Shown: piece after piece, positions 31,462 to 40,177 of the stretch
Numbering within the stretch: the stretch's first letter is position 1
How the letters are laid out: every line of letters starts with the position of its first letter
Source: Ruminococcus_C callidus
Lineage (GTDB): Bacteria > Bacillota > Clostridia > Oscillospirales > Ruminococcaceae
Length of the DNA: 64,000 bases
Direction: 5' to 3'
Assembly: GCF_049562855.1 (NCBI RefSeq)
Contig: NZ_CP186925.1
Span: forward strand, 3,038,001-3,102,000
The notes under the pieces: generated by a model
Databases searched by the model: none
What the model was told of the DNA's origin: nothing
Seen by the model: only the letters and a program-made list of their open reading frames with translations
Program-made: the position numbers and the translations under genes

Positions 31462-31477
31462 GGCAATACCGCACAAA
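31462..31477 (+). repeat. Solo element end at a gene truncation point
   Basis: GGCAATACCGCACAAA exactly at the point where the LytTR frame is lost; no partner end. Confidence 0.6.
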
Positions 31478-31511
31478 AACGCCTCCTGCACCCAACCGTG
31501 CAGAAGGCGTT
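31475..31511 (-). terminator. Terminator of the dockerin metalloprotease gene
   Basis: AAAAACGCC..CTGCA pairs with TGCAGAAGGCGTT; followed by TTTTT on the minus strand, 14 bp past the stop codon at 31525. Confidence 0.7.
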
Positions 31512-31524
31512 CCCTTGTATCGTT

Positions 31525-33141
31525 TTACTTCGAGAACCGTCCGTCCTCGTCCTTGATCTTGCTCCACATATACCGCAGCATCCAGCCGTCGAAGTCGGTG
31601 ATCTTCATGGCGGAGCCTGCCATCATCAGAGAATTTTCTCCGCTGGGGAAACCGCCGGGCGGGAAGCCGTTGGATTCGCCTTCGCCGCCGTAGAAGTCTG
31701 TCATGCCGAAGCCGTGACCGATCTCATGTTCCAGCACGTGAATGCCTGTGCCATCCAGCATGTTGAGATATGCTGTATCCGAAAGTCGCTGTCCCCAGTC
31801 ACCGCCGCAGCCGCCGATGTTCGGGAAGCCCTGTGTGCCCCACAGGTACATATCAAAGCGGCTGTCCAGCCCGTTGGGGTAGACATAGCTGCTGTCTGCA
31901 AAGTGGTCAAAACGGGAGATTTCCGACGGGGCACTGGGCAGCTTATCCGGAATGGTATCCACGCCGTTGGAGGTGTCATAGGTGCTGTCATAGTCGGAGA
32001 TCAGGTTGTCATAGACAACTTCGTCCGGCTGCAGGTCTTGCAGAACGGATTTGTCCAGCACTGCCCAGCCTACAATTTTTACGTCCACGTGGTCATACTT
32101 CCAGCCGTCCCAGCCCTTGAGCCAATCGTTCCAGCCGTTGATGCTGTCGCTGACCAGCTTTTCAAGCTGCTGCCGCTGTTCCAGTGTCAGCGTCCGGTAG
32201 GACTGCCACCGTACCATATAGTTGATCGTACCGTTTCCGGCATCGATCTGGTCAAAAATGGTGTTTCGCCGTTCCGTGGACTTTTCCGCAGTAATACGGT
32301 TGTTCCAAATCCAGTCTGCCGCATAGGTGTAATCTGACGGGAAATCCGCCATAGTCAGATCCTGACAGGGTGCTTCTGTGGTGGTAGTCACTGTAGTTTC
32401 CGTCGTTGTCGTTGTAGTCGTAGATTCCTCTGTAGTCGTGGTGACAACCGGTTCCGTCGGCTCTGGTGCCGGCGGCACAATCGTACATGCCGGCACGGAA
32501 ACCGGTGCAAGCGAAACCGATTCTCCCAGCAGATACTGCTGGAGCAGTTTCACATCAGCAGCATCTAAAACACCGTCTCCGTTGGCATCGCCCACAGCCT
32601 GCTGCATAAAGCTGACCTGTGGCTGTTTCACTGCCTGCCGCAGCTGCACCAGATCGGTGCCGTCCACAACACCATCATCGTTCCAGTCGCCCATGTGCAG
32701 ATTGGTCACTGCCTGCGGTGTCACCTGTGCATAGACCGGCGACTGCACACCGCTGCGGAATCCCCGCAGATAGCCGTCCTCTCCGAATTCAAACTGCCCC
32801 GCATTTGTGGAGATCTCCAGCCTGTTTTTCTTTGTGTTTTCTGTCAGATAGTATTCGCCTTGGGACAGTGCGGATTTGATCGTAACGCCCAAGTTGGTTT
32901 CCGTGAAATACCACGTGTTGTAGGGTGCTGCACCGTCTGCCTCATAAAAGCCGACCTGTACACCCTCGCCCTCGGTGCCGCCTAGCACACTCAGATAGCG
33001 GCCGGTGCTGTCCTGTAGCATGTATCCCGTCCAGGTGTTGTACGATTCCGATGATACTGCGATCACCGGAACGGACACTGCCCCCAGAACTGCCGCAGTC
33101 AGGGCAGCCGCACAGCGTCGCAGCGTTTGTTTCTTCTTCAT
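31525..33141 (-). CDS. Secreted dockerin-containing metzincin-like metalloprotease
   Basis: 538 residues from ATG 33141 (GGGAGGAATTTGAGT upstream). Order: signal peptide (1-28); a beta-rich domain with Tyr/Trp motifs (YNTWTGYMLQDSTGRYLSVLGG, about 30-145), possibly ligand-binding; an internal type I dockerin (DWNDDGVVDGTD and DANGDGVLDAAD, about 150-205); a Thr-rich linker (about 235-265); and a catalytic domain with HEIGHGFGMTD near residue 460-470. The HExxHxxGxxD pattern with Asp as third zinc ligand resembles snapalysin, and SLMMAGS could supply the Met-turn. Probably a cellulosome-attached protease. Substrate unknown. Confidence 0.82.
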   Translation of the reverse strand: MKKKQTLRRCAAALTAAVLGAVSVPVIAVSSESYNTWTGYMLQDSTGRYLSVLGGTEGEGVQVGFYEADGAAPYNTWYFTETNLGVTIKSALSQGEYYLTENTKKNRLEISTNAGQFEFGEDGYLRGFRSGVQSPVYAQVTPQAVTNLHMGDWNDDGVVDGTDLVQLRQAVKQPQVSFMQQAVGDANGDGVLDAADVKLLQQYLLGESVSLAPVSVPACTIVPPAPEPTEPVVTTTTEESTTTTTTTETTVTTTTEAPCQDLTMADFPSDYTYAADWIWNNRITAEKSTERRNTIFDQIDAGNGTINYMVRWQSYRTLTLEQRQQLEKLVSDSINGWNDWLKGWDGWKYDHVDVKIVGWAVLDKSVLQDLQPDEVVYDNLISDYDSTYDTSNGVDTIPDKLPSAPSEISRFDHFADSSYVYPNGLDSRFDMYLWGTQGFPNIGGCGGDWGQRLSDTAYLNMLDGTGIHVLEHEIGHGFGMTDFYGGEGESNGFPPGGFPSGENSLMMAGSAMKITDFDGWMLRYMWSKIKDEDGRFSK

Positions 33142-33236
33142 ACTCAAATTCCTCCCGAACCGAAACGCCTTTCGGTTCTGCTCTCGGAGCGATCGCAGCA
33201 CTGCACACGCTCCCATCTCTGATTTCCAATAGGTCT

Positions 33237-33265
33237 ATTATAGCACATCAGAATCATAAATGCAA
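33237..33265 (-). promoter_or_regulatory. Promoter of the dockerin metalloprotease gene
   Basis: TTGCAT (33265-33260), 17 bp, extended TGC-TATAAT (-10 at 33242-33237). Confidence 0.65.
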
Positions 33266-33372
33266 CAATTATTTTCTATAATGAGGAATATTTTTATTGA
33301 AAGAACACATCTGCAATAACTCTGACAACCTGCCTCTTTTCAATCGCCCTTGGCAATTTCACCGGAAATCTG

Positions 33373-33427
33373 CATGAAATCTCGTACAAATTGCGGATTG
33401 CACCCATGCAGTATTTCATGTTATAAT
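33373..33427 (+). promoter_or_regulatory. Promoter and candidate operator of the solute-binding protein gene
   Basis: TTGCAC (33398-33403), 18 bp, TATAAT (33422-33427). The inverted repeats CATGAAAT (33373-33380) / ATTTCATG (33413-33420) and CTGCATG / CATGCAG flank the -35 box and could bind a regulator. Confidence 0.5.
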
Positions 33428-33508
33428 AATAGTATATATAAAGCGGCACTGTATCAGACGAAATTTGCGTCATGCTGTTGTGAGCTTGTGTAAGACAGGA
33501 GAACGTTT

Positions 33509-34912
33509 ATGAAGAAAAGTGCAAGAATCGCCCTGCACTGTCTGCTGGCAATGGTACTCACCGTACCGCTGGCGGCATGCGGTTCGGATACCAAAGATAC
33601 CACCCCGAAAAAAGATATGTCCACCAACACGCGGGAACAGCTGGCAGAATTGTCCAAGTCGGACGAACGGCTCACCGGTGAGCTGGAAAACAAGACGATC
33701 AAGTGGATGTCAGACTGGGACATCAACTCCGACGATACCGGAAAGACCACGCCCATCGAACTGGCAGTGTTTCAGGAACGCTACGGCGGACAGATTGAGT
33801 TCCACCAGACTACCTATGGTGCACGGTATGACAACCTCGCCAACGCCATTAACAGCGATGAGGGCATCGACTTTTTCTACGGCGGCAACTGGGACGCATT
33901 CCCCAAGGGTGCTGTCCGCGGCATGTTTGTCCCCTATGATGATTACATTGATCTGGACTCCGACCTGTGGAAAGACGTAAAGGCTGCCAATGATGCCATG
34001 GTCTGGAACGACAAGCACTACATGGCAATCGTAGAAGTCACCGGCGACCAGTGTGCCATTATCTACAACCGCAAGACTATGGACGAAAACGGTCTGGACG
34101 ATCCCGCAGAACTGTTTGAAAAAGGCAAGTGGGACTGGGACGCTTTCGAGGATATGCTCTCGGAATTCGTAGACACCTCTGACGAACGCTACGGCATCGA
34201 CAGCTGGTATTTCGAATCCGGTCTGTCCGCCTCCACCGGTGTTCCCTATATCGGACTGGAAAACGGCAAGCTGGTGAACAACCTGCGGAACGAAGCCATT
34301 GAAGATTACCAGAACTGGATGTACGGGCTGTGGCAGTCGGACTATATCGCTCTGGGTGTCGGCGACTACGGCTGGACCTCGCGGGACTACTACATCGGCG
34401 AGGGCAAGCTACTGTTCTACCCCTGCGGGCTGTGGGCACTGGGCACCGAAAAATCCCAGTGGTCCAAGACGTTCGGCGAGGACGTATTCTTTGTACCGGT
34501 GCCGAAGTACGACAAGGCAGACGAATACTATATCCCCACCAGTGTCAACGCCTACTGCTTCGTCAAGGGCGGACACAATCCGGAGGGCGTGGGCAAGTTC
34601 CTCGACTGCTTCCGGTTCAGCAAGATCAGCGACGGTGCACAGGAGATCAGCGATGAACAGTTCGTCAAGGACTACGAGTGGACCGACGAAATGATCGAGA
34701 TGAAAAACAAAATGAACGAAATGGCTCTGGCGAATCCGGTATTCGACTACTACAACGGCATTTCCTCCGATGTCACCGACATTCTGGACAGCAGCGTCAA
34801 CGGCATTCGTGCCACTTCCCGCGGAATTCCGTGGAACGAATCTGTCAACGCGATCTATGACCAGACACAGAACTTCATTGATGAGGTCAACGAAAAGAAC
34901 GCTGCTGAATAA
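33509..34912 (+). CDS. Extracellular solute-binding lipoprotein (sugar ABC transporter)
   Basis: 467 residues; AGGAG precedes ATG 33509. Signal peptide with lipobox (LTVPLAACGS, Cys25). The rest reads like a family 1 solute-binding protein: QERYGGQIEFHQTTYGARYDNLANAI, CAIIYNRKTMDENGLDDPAELFEKGKWDWDAFEDML, GWTSRDYYIGEGKLLFYPCGLWAL. These patterns are typical of oligosaccharide binders. No permease genes adjoin it. The shared-type ATPase at 11098-12234 is a possible partner. Own promoter and terminator. Confidence 0.88.
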   Translation: MKKSARIALHCLLAMVLTVPLAACGSDTKDTTPKKDMSTNTREQLAELSKSDERLTGELENKTIKWMSDWDINSDDTGKTTPIELAVFQERYGGQIEFHQTTYGARYDNLANAINSDEGIDFFYGGNWDAFPKGAVRGMFVPYDDYIDLDSDLWKDVKAANDAMVWNDKHYMAIVEVTGDQCAIIYNRKTMDENGLDDPAELFEKGKWDWDAFEDMLSEFVDTSDERYGIDSWYFESGLSASTGVPYIGLENGKLVNNLRNEAIEDYQNWMYGLWQSDYIALGVGDYGWTSRDYYIGEGKLLFYPCGLWALGTEKSQWSKTFGEDVFFVPVPKYDKADEYYIPTSVNAYCFVKGGHNPEGVGKFLDCFRFSKISDGAQEISDEQFVKDYEWTDEMIEMKNKMNEMALANPVFDYYNGISSDVTDILDSSVNGIRATSRGIPWNESVNAIYDQTQNFIDEVNEKNAAE

Positions 34913-34950
34913 TCCCCTAGTAAACCATAACAACTCTGAAATATTGCAAA

Positions 34951-34992
34951 CAACCGCCGACAGAAGATTTCCTCTGCCGGCGGTTGTTTTTC
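34951..34992 (+). terminator. Terminator of the solute-binding protein gene
   Basis: CAACCGCCG...CGGCGGTTG with further pairing, followed by TTTTT, about 40 bp past the stop codon. Confidence 0.75.
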
Positions 34993-34995
34993 CAC

Positions 34996-35035
34996 AAAAA
35001 AGCCGGAACACAGGTGAACCCCATGTTCCGGCTTT
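34996..35035 (-). terminator. Terminator of groESL
   Basis: AAAGCCGGAACA and TGTTCCGGCTTT form a perfect 12-bp stem; minus-strand T tract at 35000-34996. Confidence 0.8.
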
Positions 35036-35079
35036 CTGTATGCGATTAAATTGTCAGAGAAGTTCTCTCACAGTTTTTC

Positions 35080-36711
35080 TTAGTACATACCGCCCATGCC
35101 GCCTGCTGCCGGAGCTGCTGCTGCCGGTTCTTCCTTCGGAATGTTTGCAACGGCACTCTCGGTAGTCAGAACCATAGAAGCGATCGATGCAGCGTTCTGC
35201 AGAGCACTTCTGGTGACCTTGGTCGGGTCTACGATACCATTGCTCATCATATCGCAATAGGTTTCGTTGTATGCATCGAAGCCATAGCCAACCTTGCGGC
35301 TGCGGCGAATCTTATCCACGATGATGCTGCCTTCCAGACCAGCATTTGCAGCGATCTGACGAAGCGGAGCTTCCAGTGCACGGAGTACGATCTTTGCACC
35401 GGTCTTTTCATCGCCGTCCAAAGACGGAACCAGCTTTTCTACTGCCGGAATTGCATTGATCAGTGCAGTACCGCCGCCGGCAACGATGCCTTCTTCTACA
35501 GCTGCCTTGGTTGCAGACAGAGCGTCTTCGATCCGCAGCTTCTTTTCCTTCATTTCAACTTCTGTTGCAGCACCGACCTTGATGACTGCTACACCGCCGG
35601 ACAGCTTACCGATACGTTCCTGCATCTTTTCCTTGTCGAAATCAGAAGTGGAAGCAGCGATCTGGTTCTTGATCTCTGCGATTCTCTCCTCGATTGCTTC
35701 CGAAGTGCCTGCACCGCCGACCAGAATGGTGTTTTCCTTGTCGATCACTGCCTGACTAACCTTACCCAGCATCTCAATGTTTGCATCAGCCAGTTCCATG
35801 CCCAGATCAGAAGACAGAACAGTACCGCCGGTCAGGATCGCAATATCCTGCAGCATTTCCTTTCTTCTGTCGCCGAAGCCCGGAGCCTTGACAGCTGCAC
35901 ACTTAAAGGTACCGCGGAGGTTGTTCAGGATAATAGTGGTCAGAGCCTCACCCTCGATGTCCTCTGCAATGATCAGCAGCTTCTTGCCCATCTTGACGAT
36001 CTGTTCCAGCATCGGCAGAATGTCCTGAATGTTGCTGATGGTCTTATCGGTGATGAATACCAGAGCATCATCATAAACGACCTTCATCTTCTCACGGTCA
36101 GTAATCATGTACGGGGACATGTAACCGCGGTCGAACTGCATGCCTTCTACGACTTCGCTGTAGGTTTCCGCAGTCTTGCCTTCTTCAATGGTGATAACGC
36201 CGTCGGTAGAAACCTTTTCCATTGCCTCTGCGATCAGCTTGCCGACATTTTCATCTGCGGAAGAAATGGTAGCAACTCTTGCAATATCCTCTGTGCCGTT
36301 AACGACCTTGGAATTTTCCTGAATGACCTTTACCGCAGTGTTCACTGCCTTTGCGATACCCTTGCGGAGCACCATGGGGTTTGCACCGGCAGCGATGTTC
36401 TTTGCACCTTCGTGAATGATTGCCTGTGCCAGAACGGTTGCGGTTGTGGTGCCGTCACCGGCAGCATCATTTGTCTTGGTAGCAACTTCGCGAACCAGCT
36501 GTGCACCCATGTTTTCAAACGGGTCTTCCAGTTCGATGTCCTTTGCGATCGTCACGCCGTCATTGGTTACCAGCGGAGCACCGAATTCGCGGTCCAGAAC
36601 CACGTTTCTGCCCTTCGGTCCCAGTGTGATCTTTACGGTGTCTGCCAGCTTGTCGATACCGGCGATCAGTCCGTTTCTTGCGTCTGCATTGTACTTAATA
36701 TCCTTTGCCAT
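35080..36711 (-). CDS. groL: Chaperonin GroEL
   Basis: 543 residues, AAGGAG before ATG 36711. Complete: LGPKGRNVVLDREFGAPLVTNDGVTIAKDIELEDPFENMGAQLV, AAGDGTTTATVLAQAI (catalytic Asp), VEEGIVAGGGTALI, and a Gly-Met tail ending GGMGGMY. It folds client proteins with GroES. Downstream of groES in one operon under CIRCE control. Confidence 0.99.
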   Translation of the reverse strand: MAKDIKYNADARNGLIAGIDKLADTVKITLGPKGRNVVLDREFGAPLVTNDGVTIAKDIELEDPFENMGAQLVREVATKTNDAAGDGTTTATVLAQAIIHEGAKNIAAGANPMVLRKGIAKAVNTAVKVIQENSKVVNGTEDIARVATISSADENVGKLIAEAMEKVSTDGVITIEEGKTAETYSEVVEGMQFDRGYMSPYMITDREKMKVVYDDALVFITDKTISNIQDILPMLEQIVKMGKKLLIIAEDIEGEALTTIILNNLRGTFKCAAVKAPGFGDRRKEMLQDIAILTGGTVLSSDLGMELADANIEMLGKVSQAVIDKENTILVGGAGTSEAIEERIAEIKNQIAASTSDFDKEKMQERIGKLSGGVAVIKVGAATEVEMKEKKLRIEDALSATKAAVEEGIVAGGGTALINAIPAVEKLVPSLDGDEKTGAKIVLRALEAPLRQIAANAGLEGSIIVDKIRRSRKVGYGFDAYNETYCDMMSNGIVDPTKVTRSALQNAASIASMVLTTESAVANIPKEEPAAAAPAAGGMGGMY

Positions 36712-36759
36712 AGGTCAAAACTCCTTTTCTCTGTTGTGGAATCGTTCTTGTGGGATCAC

Positions 36760-37050
36760 TTATTCTGTGATGCCCAGAATCTCGCTCTCATATACCAGTG
36801 TCAGTTCCTCGCCGTCCAGCTTGACGGTCTGACCTGCACTGTGGCTGATCAGAACGGTATCGCCAACCTTGACTTCCATGGGAACGCGTGTGCCGTTCGG
36901 GGAGAACTTGCCTTCGCCGCATGCAACGACCTTGCCCTTTGCGGGAACGCCTGCCGGATTCTTGGTCGCCAGTACCAGACCGCCTACGGTCTTTTCTTCT
37001 TCTTTTTCTACTTTAATCAGTACTCTGTCTGCCAACGGTTTCATTGTCAT
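36760..37050 (-). CDS. groS: Co-chaperonin GroES
   Basis: 96 residues from ATG 37050 (AGGAGGAATGGATC upstream). MTMKPLADRVLIKVEKEEEKTVGGLVL contains the mobile loop; GKVVACGEGKF and VKVGDTVLIS follow. Forms the lid on GroEL. First gene of the operon, 48 bp before groL. Confidence 0.98.
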   Translation of the reverse strand: MTMKPLADRVLIKVEKEEEKTVGGLVLATKNPAGVPAKGKVVACGEGKFSPNGTRVPMEVKVGDTVLISHSAGQTVKLDGEELTLVYESEILGITE

Positions 37051-37098
37051 GATCCATTCCTCCTGCAACATAACATTATCACTTGTTTTCGAAATGTG

Positions 37099-37125
37099 TT
37101 AGCACTCAATATTCCCGAGTGCTAA
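37099..37125 (-). promoter_or_regulatory. CIRCE operator (HrcA binding site) of groESL
   Basis: TTAGCACTC-N9-GAGTGCTAA, a perfect 9-bp inverted repeat with the canonical 9-bp spacer, about 50 bp upstream of groES and directly downstream of the promoter. hrcA is not in the window. Confidence 0.97.
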
Positions 37126-37130
37126 TATCT

Positions 37131-37158
37131 ATTTTACCAACTTTTCAGAAAAAATCAA
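37131..37158 (-). promoter_or_regulatory. Promoter of groESL
   Basis: TTGATT (37158-37153), 16 bp, TAAAAT (37136-37131). Confidence 0.6.
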
Positions 37159-37428
37159 GGGCTTTTGTGCGATTTTCCGGAAATTCAGACATTTTCACAA
37201 AAAATAAATCTTTCCAACGCTAAAACAACAGCAATATCCACAAATGCCCTGCCATGAAATCTTGAAAAAACAGCTGTAAATCTGTTTCTATGCAAAAATA
37301 AACTAACAAATACACGTGTAGAAATCACTATCTTCACATTTTACAATTTAAACATAATTGAGAAATAAAATATACACCTATCAATCACAGTGCTATAGTA
37401 TAATAATATTGCAAGAATGTGACAGCGA

Positions 37429-37476
37429 CCGACGGAATTTCCGCGGTCCTGCCGGAAGCAGCTCTGCTTCTCTTTT
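37429..37476 (+). promoter_or_regulatory. Structured leader of the response regulator gene
   Basis: Two hairpins in the AT-rich gene-free stretch 37159-37555: GACCGACGGAA/TTTCCGCGGTC (37429-37450) and GAAGCAG-CT-CTGCTTC (37456-37471) followed by TCTTTT, which looks like a weak terminator. A TATAAT at 37399-37404 may be the -10 box. Attenuation is possible but unproven. Confidence 0.4.
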
Positions 37477-37555
37477 GTATAGCCCCCAATATTCGTACAA
37501 AAAAAGAAGCAAAAAAACAAATCTATTCTGAATTATGAGGAAGGCGTGAAAAATC

Positions 37556-38254
37556 ATGGCATTGGAAAAAGTTCTTGTTGTTGATGATGACCCGAATATT
37601 TGTGACGTACTGCGGATGTATCTGGAAAATGAAGGATACAGTGTAATTCTGGCATACGATGGTGAAGAGGCTCTGGTAAAGTTTAATGCACTGAAGCCGG
37701 ACATCATTCTGCTGGACGTAATGCTGCCCACTCTGGACGGCTGGCAGGTTTGCCGCGAAGTCCGCAAGAAGTCCAGCGTGCCGATCATCATGATTACCGC
37801 AAAGGGCGACACCTTTGATAAGGTACTGGGTCTGGAACTGGGTGCAGACGACTATATCGTAAAGCCGTTCGACACCAAGGAAGTTATCGCACGTATCAAG
37901 GCAATTGCAAGACGTGTGGGCAATTCTCCGGAGGAATCCGAAGTCAAGGAAGTTCGCTATGACAAGCTGTCCGTAAACATGACCCGTTATGAACTGCGTG
38001 TAGACGGCAAGGTCGTAGACACCCCGCCGAAAGAACTGGAACTGCTGTTCTATCTGGCATCGAACCCGAACCGTGTATACACCCGTGACCAGCTGCTGGA
38101 CGAAGTATGGGGCTTTGAGTACTATGGCGACTCCCGTACCATTGATGTCCACATCAAGCGTCTGCGTGAAAAGCTGGAAGGCGTTTCCGACAAGTGGTCT
38201 TTGAAGACCGTCTGGGGTGTCGGCTATAAGTTTGAGTCTGAAGAAGAAGACTAA
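37556..38254 (+). CDS. OmpR/PhoB-family response regulator
   Basis: 232 residues. Receiver domain with acidic pocket DDD (10-12), phospho-acceptor Asp54 (ILLDVMLP), Thr in MITA and Lys in VKPFD. A C-terminal winged helix includes ELELLFYLASNPNRVYTRDQLLDEVWG and SRTIDVHIKRLREKL. It would bind DNA when phosphorylated by the kinase immediately downstream. The regulon is unknown. Confidence 0.96.
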   Translation: MALEKVLVVDDDPNICDVLRMYLENEGYSVILAYDGEEALVKFNALKPDIILLDVMLPTLDGWQVCREVRKKSSVPIIMITAKGDTFDKVLGLELGADDYIVKPFDTKEVIARIKAIARRVGNSPEESEVKEVRYDKLSVNMTRYELRVDGKVVDTPPKELELLFYLASNPNRVYTRDQLLDEVWGFEYYGDSRTIDVHIKRLREKLEGVSDKWSLKTVWGVGYKFESEEED

Positions 38255-38259
38255 GTCCC

Positions 38260-39759
38260 GTGGAAAAAGCAGAACAAAGTCGAAAAAAAAGCCACCACTG
38301 GCTCCGCATCTGGAGAGCCTTCTTGATCCGGCTGCTGCTGGTCGCTGTAGTTCTCATTATTACGGTAACTGCACTGTCCGGTTATGCGATCTCCAAGTAC
38401 AAGCAGGATTATTACAGCAATTCCATGCGTGTCTGCGATATTATGGCGAAGGATTTCACCGAATACAACGCCCAGAACCCACAGCTGGATCTCTGGCAGG
38501 AGTATATTCCGAAAAGTGTGAATAAAGTTGCCGAACAGATGCACGTTTTTCTGTACGTGTTCAATGCAGACGGCAGTTGCCGGATCGCAAGCAGCAACAG
38601 CAGCATCGCGGCAGCAGACCTGACCCTGAACAACGAAATGCTGGCGGGCATACGGAAAGGCGGCGAATACCTGACGGACAAAGCCTCCGGCAAGATCGAT
38701 CATTCGATCGTAGAGCCGATGCTCACCCGCGGATTCACATTCACCCTGACGGAAAACGGCGTAGAAGCCACTTATTATCTGTTTGGTGCATCATACACCA
38801 AGCCTTTGAATCTGTATACCACACATCTCTTTTTGTTTATGGCGATCCTGTCGTTTACACTGCTGCTGATTGCGGGCGTTCTGATCTTTTATCAGGTATG
38901 GCGAGGCAATTCGCAGCTAGAACAGCTGGAAGCTGCATTGCAGCGTTATGCACAGGGCAACTACAGCCAGCCCATTCCTGTAGAGCAGTATACCAGTTCC
39001 AATCTGGAACTGATTGCCGCACTCAGTGCACAGATCGGCAGTCAGTCCGGACGGGCAGAAGAATCCAGCCGCCAGTTTGTGTCCAACGTTTCTCACGAAC
39101 TGCGTACCCCGATGACCATTATCAGCGGGTTCGTAGAGGGCATTCTGGACGGCACTGTTCCCAAGAACAAACGCATGGAATATCTCTCTATTGTGTCGCA
39201 GGAAGTCCAGCGGCTGAAAATGCTGGTCACTTCCATGCTGAATCTAACAAAGTTTGATGCCGGCACCATTCAGCTGAATTACCGTATGTTTATCCTGAAC
39301 GACACTGCATTCCGGACGATTCTGATGTTTGAAAACCGACTGGAAAAGCGGCATATTTCCGTAGAGGGACTGGACGGCGAGCCGATTCGCGTCTGTGCTG
39401 ATCCGGATCTGATCGGACAGGTGGTCTACAATCTGGTGGAGAACGCCGTGAAGTTCGTCAACGACGGCGGCACGATCTCGTTCACCTTTGCAGACGAGGA
39501 AGACTGCTGGGTATTTGCAGTACGCAATACCGGAAACGGTATTTCCAAAGAAGAACTGCCGAAAATCTTTGAACGATTCTACAAGTCCGATGCCTCCCGC
39601 AGTCAGGACAAAACCGGACTGGGGCTGGGGCTGGATATTACGAAAAAAATCATTCACCTGCACCACGCACAGATCAGTGTCCGCAGTGAGGAACATGCCT
39701 ATACGGAGTTCGAAGTGCGTTTGCCGCACGTAGAGCCGCCGGAACAGGAACACGAATGA
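38260..39759 (+). CDS. Sensor histidine kinase
   Basis: 499 residues, starting at GTG 38260, five bases after the regulator's stop codon; no strong Shine-Dalgarno is visible, so coupling is likely. Membrane segments at about 20-43 and 185-212 bracket an extracytoplasmic sensor region, followed by HAMP-like QLEQLEAALQRYAQGNY. The H-box is FVSNVSHELRTPMTIISGF and the N-box VVYNLVENAVKFV. The G1 box reads NTGNGIS, with Asn in place of the usual Asp; the G2 region is GLGLGLDITKKI. Partner of the preceding regulator. Stimulus unknown. Confidence 0.95.
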   Translation: MEKAEQSRKKSHHWLRIWRAFLIRLLLVAVVLIITVTALSGYAISKYKQDYYSNSMRVCDIMAKDFTEYNAQNPQLDLWQEYIPKSVNKVAEQMHVFLYVFNADGSCRIASSNSSIAAADLTLNNEMLAGIRKGGEYLTDKASGKIDHSIVEPMLTRGFTFTLTENGVEATYYLFGASYTKPLNLYTTHLFLFMAILSFTLLLIAGVLIFYQVWRGNSQLEQLEAALQRYAQGNYSQPIPVEQYTSSNLELIAALSAQIGSQSGRAEESSRQFVSNVSHELRTPMTIISGFVEGILDGTVPKNKRMEYLSIVSQEVQRLKMLVTSMLNLTKFDAGTIQLNYRMFILNDTAFRTILMFENRLEKRHISVEGLDGEPIRVCADPDLIGQVVYNLVENAVKFVNDGGTISFTFADEEDCWVFAVRNTGNGISKEELPKIFERFYKSDASRSQDKTGLGLGLDITKKIIHLHHAQISVRSEEHAYTEFEVRLPHVEPPEQEHE

Positions 39760-39764
39760 TATAA

Positions 39765-40099
39765 GGCAATACCGCACAAAGAGCGTCTGGCGACTTTGCA
39801 CGCCATCTGCTTGCAAATTTTCCGTCAGAGCCTGTTTCGTATCTTCCCGCACGCATCTTGCGTGCATATTTTCCGAGATATTTCGGGAAAATACTCGAAA
39901 ATCCACAAAGGATTTTCTCCGTTTTTCCCTTCATCTCTCAAAAAATCTGACGACGCAATCTGCATACGTCAGATACGAAACAGACTCTCATATTTCACAA
40001 AAATGCTCGTGAATACATCCAGTATTCACTCCGCTTTTTGTTTCATCTGACGAAAAATTTGACGACGCATCTGTCGCACAATCTTTGTGCGGTATTGCC
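39765..40099 (+). repeat. Composite element (A with nested D), 335 bp
   Basis: Flanked by ATAA on both sides (39761-39764 and 40100-40103), 5 bp after the kinase stop codon. D lies at 39828-39987 with TCA on both sides. This copy keeps the ancestral bases CCGTCA at the nesting site, matching empty A copies. Confidence 0.92.
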
Positions 40100-40112
40100 A
40101 TAATGAAACGAT

Positions 40113-40161
40113 AAAAACGGACAGTGGCAAAGCGACAATCGCGGACACTGTCCGTTTTTTT
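40113..40161 (+). terminator. Intrinsic terminator immediately upstream of the second htrA-like gene
   Basis: AAAAACGGACAGTG pairs with CACTGTCCGTTTTTTT; the 19-base loop contains its own small stem GCGA-CAA-TCGC. Only one base separates the T tract from the GAAAGGAG ribosome binding site of the gene starting at 40178. Any promoter for that gene must lie before the terminator, so it is either a read-through control point or an attenuator. Confidence 0.8.
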
Positions 40162-40177
40162 GAAAGGAGCATTTTTG

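Noticed and set aside
31357..32337. A 326-codon frame starting with the LytTR-like N-terminus
   Set aside because: Only the first 35 codons are LytTR-like; the rest is antisense to the dockerin metalloprotease gene.
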